Source of the DNA: Candidatus Nanohalarchaeota archaeon
GTDB lineage: Archaea; EX4484-52; B79-G9
DNA length: 10,390 bases
Reading direction: 5' to 3'
Assembly: GCA_017610525.1 (NCBI GenBank)
Contig: JAFCBW010000043.1
Span: 1 to 10,390, forward strand
The notes under the pieces were generated by a model. It worked only from the letters and a program-made list of their open reading frames with translations, searched no databases and was not told the DNA's origin. A program made the translations under genes and the position numbers. This document shows positions 6,382 through 10,390 of the stretch, piece after piece. How positions within the stretch are numbered: the first letter of the stretch is position 1; each line of letters starts with the position of its first letter.

Positions 6382-6797
6382 TCCCCGCCTTTCATCACAT
6401 CATCATCCTTCTTCCTAAGCGGCGCCTTGGGCGACCCCTCACACAAAAACAAATTCCGAGGCTCACGATTCCCCTCGATGCGGACATCAAGCATCTCAGC
6501 CAGCTCCCTCTCAAACAGCTTTGCCCCCGAAAAAATCGTAGTGATAGACTCAACCTTAGAATCCTCGCGCCCAATCCTTATTTTAATATTGACAATATGA
6601 TAATCTGCATCAAAATGATAGATGACCTCAATCTCACGCCCATTATCAACTCCGCTTATAGCCATCAGTCTATTGACACCCGAAAGCCGAAGCTTAGTCA
6701 GCACTTTTCTAAGATCAGAGGCATCCACCTCAATAAAAGTAGCCCTCTTACTCTTCTTCACAACCTTTCCAAGACCCTCAAAATCAATCTCATCCAT
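6378..6797 (-). CDS. mbhK: NuoC-like subunit of group 4 hydrogenase
   Basis: Hydrophilic subunit related to the 30-kDa subunit of complex I, structural and bound to the large subunit. 139 residues from ATG 6797, chosen because GTGA (6806-6803) lies exactly 5 nt upstream and a TATA box (6839-6831) sits about 38 nt upstream; the frame stays open to an ATG at 6830, which would overlap the TATA box. The core VESITTIFSGAKLFERELAEM followed by LDVRIEGN and PRNLFLCEG matches the conserved NuoC pattern (S-I-x-x-I-F-x-x-A-x-x-x-E-R-E). The C terminus has PLRKKDDD. First gene of the cluster in the window; a NuoB-like gene, which would normally sit directly upstream in an mbhJKLMN arrangement, is absent. 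Confidence 0.88.
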   Translation of the reverse strand: MDEIDFEGLGKVVKKSKRATFIEVDASDLRKVLTKLRLSGVNRLMAISGVDNGREIEVIYHFDADYHIVNIKIRIGREDSKVESITTIFSGAKLFERELAEMLDVRIEGNREPRNLFLCEGSPKAPLRKKDDDVMKGGE

Positions 6798-6830
6798 TAA
6801 AATCACAATTAACACTTTACAACTAACCAT

Positions 6831-6839
6831 TAATTATAC
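6831..6839 (-). promoter_or_regulatory. TATA box for mbhK-mbhL
   Basis: On the minus strand GTATAATTA. At normal archaeal spacing the transcript starts near 6809 and has a leader of about 12 nt that contains GTGA. Confidence 0.5.
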
Positions 6840-6929
6840 GCAAAAATCCTTTATGTAGTTTTGTATTTGGCGCATCATCAACTATAGTCAAAGCACTAAT
6901 AAATTGAGTGAAGTGCCTTGCCATATGCT

Positions 6930-6978
6930 TAAAAATCTGCGATTTTTACCATCCAGAAAATCGGAGATTTTCCAGGAT
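6930..6978. repeat. Two tandem hairpins sharing an AAAATC/GATTTT stem
   Basis: Hairpin 1 (6930-6948) is an 8-bp stem TAAAAATC/GATTTTTA with loop TGC. Hairpin 2 (6951-6978) is GAAAATC/GATTTTC with loop GGA, extended by ATCC/GGAT. Stems of the two can also pair with each other. They lie in the 224-nt gap between the end of the surface-protein gene and mbhK, and the local sequence lacks the A/C bias of its surroundings. They may be a dispersed repeat, a processing site or part of a terminator. I see no gene in 6840-7021. Confidence 0.6.
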
Positions 6979-7021
6979 AGATGAAAGCAAAATGGTTTTT
7001 GGTGATGTTTGCTCATTTATT

Positions 7022-8527
7022 TTATGCCTTCACTATACCAAAAAACGAAAAAAACAGCTTAATCACCCTATCAACAAACGACATCTTCACACCGCTGCCT
7101 CCCATCATCATGACTCCGGCATCATCCCTCTCCTCCAACTCCGCATCATAATCCTCATGTTCAGGCCTGCACACAACCACCTCCCCCTCATACTCCACAA
7201 CAAACTCATCAACCCTCCCAAAATAAGTCACCTGCTTCCTCTCCCCTTTATCAACAGCAACATTTCTTCTCGCCTCCCGCATGCCGGACGACAACACAAC
7301 AACCTCCCTCTCATGAGTCACCCCATTCTCCAAAAACAGATACGTCTTACTGTCTGTGGCATTGCACCACACCCTAAAAAAATCATCAACAACCACAGCC
7401 TCAATAACATTGATCTCTCTCGCAATTTCATCATCCACATCCCCCTTCACCTTCACCTTAAGCGTATAATTTCCCGTAACATTCCTCTGCATCCTGTTAG
7501 TAAGATTAACCACAACCGAATCCCCCGCCCCCACCACAATCTCCCTCTTATTCCCTGTCCATGACTTCTTCCACACCCCCTCCTCGCTCAGCCCTTCGCT
7601 CAGCCGCGCCCTGCCGTCAATAACATAACTATACACACTAACATTCACAAAACCCCCCTTATTATTCCGCACCTTGACACCCGTCACAAACTCATCACCA
7701 AAAGAGACATTCTCCTCCCACGACACAAACTCAAACTCAAAATCAGCAACCTCAGTAACCTTTACACCCTCCCTTCCCTCAATTTGCACACCCTCATCAT
7801 CCGCCTTATACCTGTACTTTGTCACAGTCTTAGTCTTGCACAAAGCAGTCGAAAGCCCGGCAAGCCGGATCATCTTACTCTCCCGCACACCCAGGCCCTC
7901 AACAATAAGCTCATATTTTCCATCCTTATACTTCCCATTACAATTCGACTTAACAACAACAGGAACCTTAAGCGAATACTCAGTATTCTTATTCTTCAGG
8001 TGAACCGTCGACTTCTCACTCACATCAAACCCATCAGAAAGCCGCTCCATCCACACAGAAAGAGAATACTTAGAAGTATCCCCCCGCACCACATCAACAC
8101 TGACAGAAATAATATCCCCAAACGTAGTCTTCTCAGGACTCACTTTAGTGATATCAATCCTTGACTCCCCTCGCACACCTCCATCACCATCCACAGAAAC
8201 CCCCTTAACAAGAATCATACTCCCATTAAAATCATTCCCCGCATTACTGTCATTACACCCTGCATCAACAATCTCTGCCCTAACAACATACGCCTCAGAA
8301 TCAGAAATCCCAATCGCCTTAGGATTATACGACCGCGTCTCAGAAAGATTGATACTATAGTCCCTCTCATACCGCGCCTTCACAACATTCCCAAACAAAT
8401 CCTCAATCCAGTAAGCAAGAACAAACCCATGCTCAACCCCTGAATGATTGACATCCTCTACAATCGCACGAAAAATTACCCCAAAAAACACCATCTTCCT
8501 CATCCACAACAGTAACATTTGGCACAA
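7022..8527 (-). CDS. CARDB-like secreted surface protein, C-terminal part (out of frame with its N-terminal part)
   Basis: Long extracellular-type protein of beta-sandwich, CARDB/invasin-like repeats, rich in Val, Ser and Asn, with many N-x-S/T sites (NHS, NLS, NDS, NGS, NVS, NLT, NVT, NYT, NAT). The first residues from 8527 (CQMLLLWMRK) are an out-of-frame reading of the upstream gene; true homology probably begins near VFFGVIFRAIVEDVNHSG (about 8490). Recurring units such as FGDIISVSVDVVRG, FGDEFVTGVKVRNNKG and GNYTLKVKVKGD look like successive beta domains. The end is MSFVDRVIKLFFSFFGIVKA, a hydrophobic stretch that could hold the protein at the membrane. It has no signal peptide of its own, supporting one gene with the piece at 8433-8924, broken by a single extra base. 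Substrate or partner unknown. Confidence 0.75.
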   Translation of the reverse strand: MCQMLLLWMRKMVFFGVIFRAIVEDVNHSGVEHGFVLAYWIEDLFGNVVKARYERDYSINLSETRSYNPKAIGISDSEAYVVRAEIVDAGCNDSNAGNDFNGSMILVKGVSVDGDGGVRGESRIDITKVSPEKTTFGDIISVSVDVVRGDTSKYSLSVWMERLSDGFDVSEKSTVHLKNKNTEYSLKVPVVVKSNCNGKYKDGKYELIVEGLGVRESKMIRLAGLSTALCKTKTVTKYRYKADDEGVQIEGREGVKVTEVADFEFEFVSWEENVSFGDEFVTGVKVRNNKGGFVNVSVYSYVIDGRARLSEGLSEEGVWKKSWTGNKREIVVGAGDSVVVNLTNRMQRNVTGNYTLKVKVKGDVDDEIAREINVIEAVVVDDFFRVWCNATDSKTYLFLENGVTHEREVVVLSSGMREARRNVAVDKGERKQVTYFGRVDEFVVEYEGEVVVCRPEHEDYDAELEERDDAGVMMMGGSGVKMSFVDRVIKLFFSFFGIVKA

Positions 8528-8924
8528 CTATCTCCCAGCACATCCAATTATTTCCCGCATCAGAATCATTAACAGAAACATAAGTGATATTTGCACATAT
8601 CGTATAATTCCCAGGCACTTTCGGCGTCCACTGGAAAGTCTTCGTAACCCTGCTCTTGAAACTATAATACCCCTCTTTCCTGTAAACCATCGCACTCCCA
8701 TTAAAAATCTCGCGCACAACAGTCACATTAACCCCCGACGAGACACTCTCATTACTCCTGATAACAACCTTGTAGCGATTAGACTTATCAAGCGTAAAAT
8801 TATGCGGCGCATCAATAACAATCCCTATATCATACACATCTGCAGTTGCATAAACAACATTAGCCCCAAGCAAAAAAACAAGAACCCCAAACAACACACA
8901 AGCCCATAAACTAATGCTCTTCAT
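8433..8924 (-). CDS. CARDB-like secreted surface protein, N-terminal part with signal peptide
   Basis: 163-residue frame with a clear Sec signal peptide (MKSISLWACVLFGVLVFLLG, probable cleavage after VVYA) and one CARDB-like beta-sandwich domain, ending in TFQWTPKVPGNYTICANITY and SVNDSDAGNNW. Eight N-x-S/T sites suggest heavy N-glycosylation outside the cell. After VDEEDGVF the frame becomes unlike the family (NFSCDCRGCQSFRG, then stop), while the -strand frame shifted by one base continues the domain series to 7022. The break lies at T6-G4 (plus 8479-8488): with one T fewer, GVF-GVIFRA reads through into a protein of about 635 residues. The start is fixed by a TATA box 25 nt upstream (leaderless). 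It may be a pseudogene, a phase-variable gene or a sequence error. Confidence 0.78.
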   Translation of the reverse strand: MKSISLWACVLFGVLVFLLGANVVYATADVYDIGIVIDAPHNFTLDKSNRYKVVIRSNESVSSGVNVTVVREIFNGSAMVYRKEGYYSFKSRVTKTFQWTPKVPGNYTICANITYVSVNDSDAGNNWMCWEIVVPNVTVVDEEDGVFWGNFSCDCRGCQSFRG

Positions 8925-8945
8925 CCCCAGACATTATCCCAACAA

Positions 8946-8953
8946 CTATATAT
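8946..8953 (-). promoter_or_regulatory. TATA box for the surface-protein gene
   Basis: CTATATAT on the plus strand (ATATATAG on the minus strand), centred about 25 nt upstream of ATG 8924, which predicts a leaderless transcript. It forms a divergent promoter region with the Fic gene. Confidence 0.6.
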
Positions 8954-9044
8954 TCTCCAATTGTCCCATAAACTATTCCCCACATAAAAACCACAGGCCC
9001 TCCTAAATCATAAGCAACAAAACACACCTTCACCCTGCGCAACA

Positions 9045-9054
9045 TTTATAAATA
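9045..9054 (+). promoter_or_regulatory. TATA box for the fic gene
   Basis: TTTATAAATA is a near-consensus archaeal TATA box. Transcription would start at about 9075, giving a 22-nt leader with GTGA at 9088-9091. Confidence 0.65.
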
Positions 9055-9085
9055 TCGGATAACTAAATAATAACACTATCCGATA
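9053..9085. promoter_or_regulatory. Palindromic operator TATCGGATA-N15-TATCCGATA at the fic promoter
   Basis: Two perfect 9-bp inverted arms (9053-9061 and 9077-9085), centres 24 bp apart. The first overlaps the 3' end of the TATA box and the second begins just after the predicted transcription start. A dimeric repressor bound here would block TBP/TFB or RNA polymerase. The regulator is not identified. Confidence 0.6.
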
Positions 9086-9096
9086 CCGTGACAAAC

Positions 9097-10053
9097 ATGA
9101 CAATCACCTTAATTGACGCAAGAATGCTTGACCGCATCACACAAAAAAAGAAACGCATGAACAGCATCCGCCCTCTCTCAAAATCCGCCCTCCAAAAACT
9201 AAAAGAGCGCTTCGCCATCGAGTGGACCTACAACTCAAACGCAATAGAAGGAAACAGCCTCACACTAAACGAGACCCGCCTCATACTCGAAACAGGCCTT
9301 ACAGTAAAAGGAAAACCCCTAAGAGAACATTTTGAAGCAATAAACCACAAAGAAGCCATAGGCTGCCTTGAAACTACAGTAAAAACAAAAGATGCAATAA
9401 CCGAAGACACAATAAAAAAAATACACGCAATGATCCTAAAAGGAATAAGCGACACAGATGCAGGAATTTATCGCAGCGTCCGGATACGCATACTGGGCGC
9501 AGTCTTCACCCCTCCCGACCCTGTCAAAATAAACAGCCAAATGTCAGAACTAATCAAATGGCTCAACAAACAAAATACACACCCAATAGGCCTTGCAGCA
9601 CAGCTTCATCATAAGCTGGTACACATACATCCCTTTACAGACGGCAACGGCAGGACCTCAAGACTCCTCATGAACCTGATACTCATGAGAGCCGGCTTCC
9701 CACCAGCAATCATCCTGAACACCGACAGGAAAAAATACTACGACCGCCTGAAAAAAGCAGACCGGGGAGACATAAAACCCTTCACGAACTTCATCGCCCA
9801 ATCAACCGAGCGCTCCCTAAACCTCTACCTTGAAGCATTAGAGCCAGTAAAACCCAACAACCAAAACCAGCTAATCCTCTTAAGAGACGCCGCAAAATCC
9901 ACCCCATACACTCAAGGATACCTGAGCCTCCTTGCGCGCACTGGAAAAATAGGCGCAACAAAAATATCCCGGAACTGGCACATCTCAAAACAGGAACTAA
10001 ACACCTACACAAAAAACATAGAAAAAAAGAAGAAGCAAAGAAAACGAAAATAA
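9097..10053 (+). CDS. fic: Fic family protein, class II, probable AMP transferase
   Basis: Fic enzymes usually transfer AMP from ATP to hydroxyl groups of target proteins. 318 residues from ATG 9097, chosen because GTGA lies exactly 5 nt upstream; GTG 9088 is an alternative in-frame start. The active-site loop HPFTDGNGRTSR (178-189) matches HPFxDGNGRxxR in full, including catalytic His178. An N-terminal inhibitory motif S47-NAI-E51-GN fits the class II pattern (S/T)xxxE(G/N), so the enzyme should be self-inhibited until its alpha-helix is displaced. GIYR (123-126) and GAVFTPPDP form the target-binding flap. The C-terminal YLSLLARTGKIGATKISRNW resembles the winged-helix segment common in Fic proteins, followed by a lysine/arginine-rich end. 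No antitoxin gene is adjacent. Target unknown. Confidence 0.94.
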   Translation: MTITLIDARMLDRITQKKKRMNSIRPLSKSALQKLKERFAIEWTYNSNAIEGNSLTLNETRLILETGLTVKGKPLREHFEAINHKEAIGCLETTVKTKDAITEDTIKKIHAMILKGISDTDAGIYRSVRIRILGAVFTPPDPVKINSQMSELIKWLNKQNTHPIGLAAQLHHKLVHIHPFTDGNGRTSRLLMNLILMRAGFPPAIILNTDRKKYYDRLKKADRGDIKPFTNFIAQSTERSLNLYLEALEPVKPNNQNQLILLRDAAKSTPYTQGYLSLLARTGKIGATKISRNWHISKQELNTYTKNIEKKKKQRKRK

Positions 10054-10111
10054 ACCCAATTCTACTCATTTTGAAAGCGCATGGCATTAATTGGCAGGAA
10101 AAATTATACAA

Positions 10112-10390
10112 ACTATGCTTCAATGATATACTAGAATCGATTCTTACATTCTTCAAATAGTGTTTTTGCTTCTTCATCCTTTAGCATTACTTTTGTTTTT
10201 GCGAAGAATATTTACTCCTTCCGTCTTTTTCAGCTACAGTGAAAGTATGTGCGATTTCGCACTTCAGCAATATACTCATTCCTCACATAAATATTATTCG
10301 CAAAAACAAAAGTAATGCTAAAGGATGAAGAAGCAAAAACACTATTTGAAGAATGTAAGAATCGATTCTAGTATATCATTGAAGCATAGT
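10112..10390. repeat. 103-bp inverted repeat with 73-nt loop at the window end
   Basis: Arms 10112-10214 and 10288-10390 are reverse complements with one mismatch (C at 10209's partner region reads A in the right arm, in ATATT-C/A-TTCGC). The loop holds its own hairpin GTGCGA-TT-TCGCAC (10249-10262). Each arm encodes, reading outward, the same short open frame ending MLKDEEAKTLFEECKNRF-stop (right arm ATG 10315, stop 10369-10371), preceded by FAKTKV and, further up, an in-frame TAA. This looks like the duplicated 3' end of a gene that I do not recognise. The outer arm coincides exactly with the window end, so an assembly or contig-end hairpin is possible. 10054-10111 shows nothing else. Confidence 0.85.

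Noticed and set aside
6908..7564. Plus-strand open frame of 218 codons
   Set aside because: Its start runs through the twin hairpins and the rest is the complement of the surface-protein gene; no family features.
9791..10177. Minus-strand open frame of 128 codons opposite the end of fic
   Set aside because: Cys- and Leu-rich complement of Fic codons, entering through the inverted repeat; no promoter or recognisable domain.

Overview
The window reads as archaeal chromosomal DNA. The evidence is an Orc1/Cdc6 initiator gene beside a region carrying origin recognition boxes (ORBs), TATA-box promoters about 25-27 nt upstream of start codons (several apparently leaderless), GTGA-type Shine-Dalgarno sites, an archaeal-type XRE regulator, a membrane-bound group 4 [NiFe] hydrogenase module in the mbhKLMN order, and a secreted Asn-glycosylation-rich CARDB-like protein. 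I cannot fix the lineage from sequence alone; a euryarchaeote or a DPANN-type archaeon would both fit.

Layout. 1-675 (+) is the 3' part of an HTH regulator (COG1709 type) whose start lies off the window. 676-1470 is a gene-free, extremely G-poor stretch with three full ORB-like elements, a nearly pure A/T unwinding element and short iterated motifs; it is a strong candidate replication origin. 1471-2682 (+) is orc1/cdc6, followed 11 nt later by a small two-helix membrane protein (2694-3086). 3142-3534 (+) is a leaderless four-helix membrane protein of foreign-looking base composition. On the minus strand, read right to left, 6797-3600 holds a hydrogenase cluster: NuoC-like (mbhK), NuoD-like catalytic subunit with both Cys pairs (mbhL), NuoH-like (mbhM), NuoI-like ferredoxin (mbhN) and a two-helix protein that is a paralogue of the one next to cdc6. 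No NuoB-like small subunit and no antiporter subunits are present. 6798-7021 carries the mbhK promoter and two tandem hairpins. 8924-7022 (-) is a secreted CARDB-like surface protein split by a one-base shift at a T6 run. 9097-10053 (+) is a class II Fic protein with a palindromic operator at its promoter. The window ends in a 103-bp inverted repeat around a 73-nt loop.

Working together. The four hydrogenase proteins would form the catalytic and membrane-anchoring core of a ferredoxin-linked, proton-reducing respiratory complex, but it needs a small subunit and ion-pumping subunits from elsewhere. The Orc1/Cdc6 protein would bind the ORBs next to its own gene.

Across nearly the whole window the + strand is rich in A and C and poor in G and T whichever strand is coding. 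Exceptions are 3100-3600, about 6840-7020 and 10054-10390, which look like later insertions. The most interesting items are the origin architecture, the terminal inverted repeat, the paralogous FWRG membrane proteins, the incomplete hydrogenase set, the frameshifted surface protein and the Fic operator.
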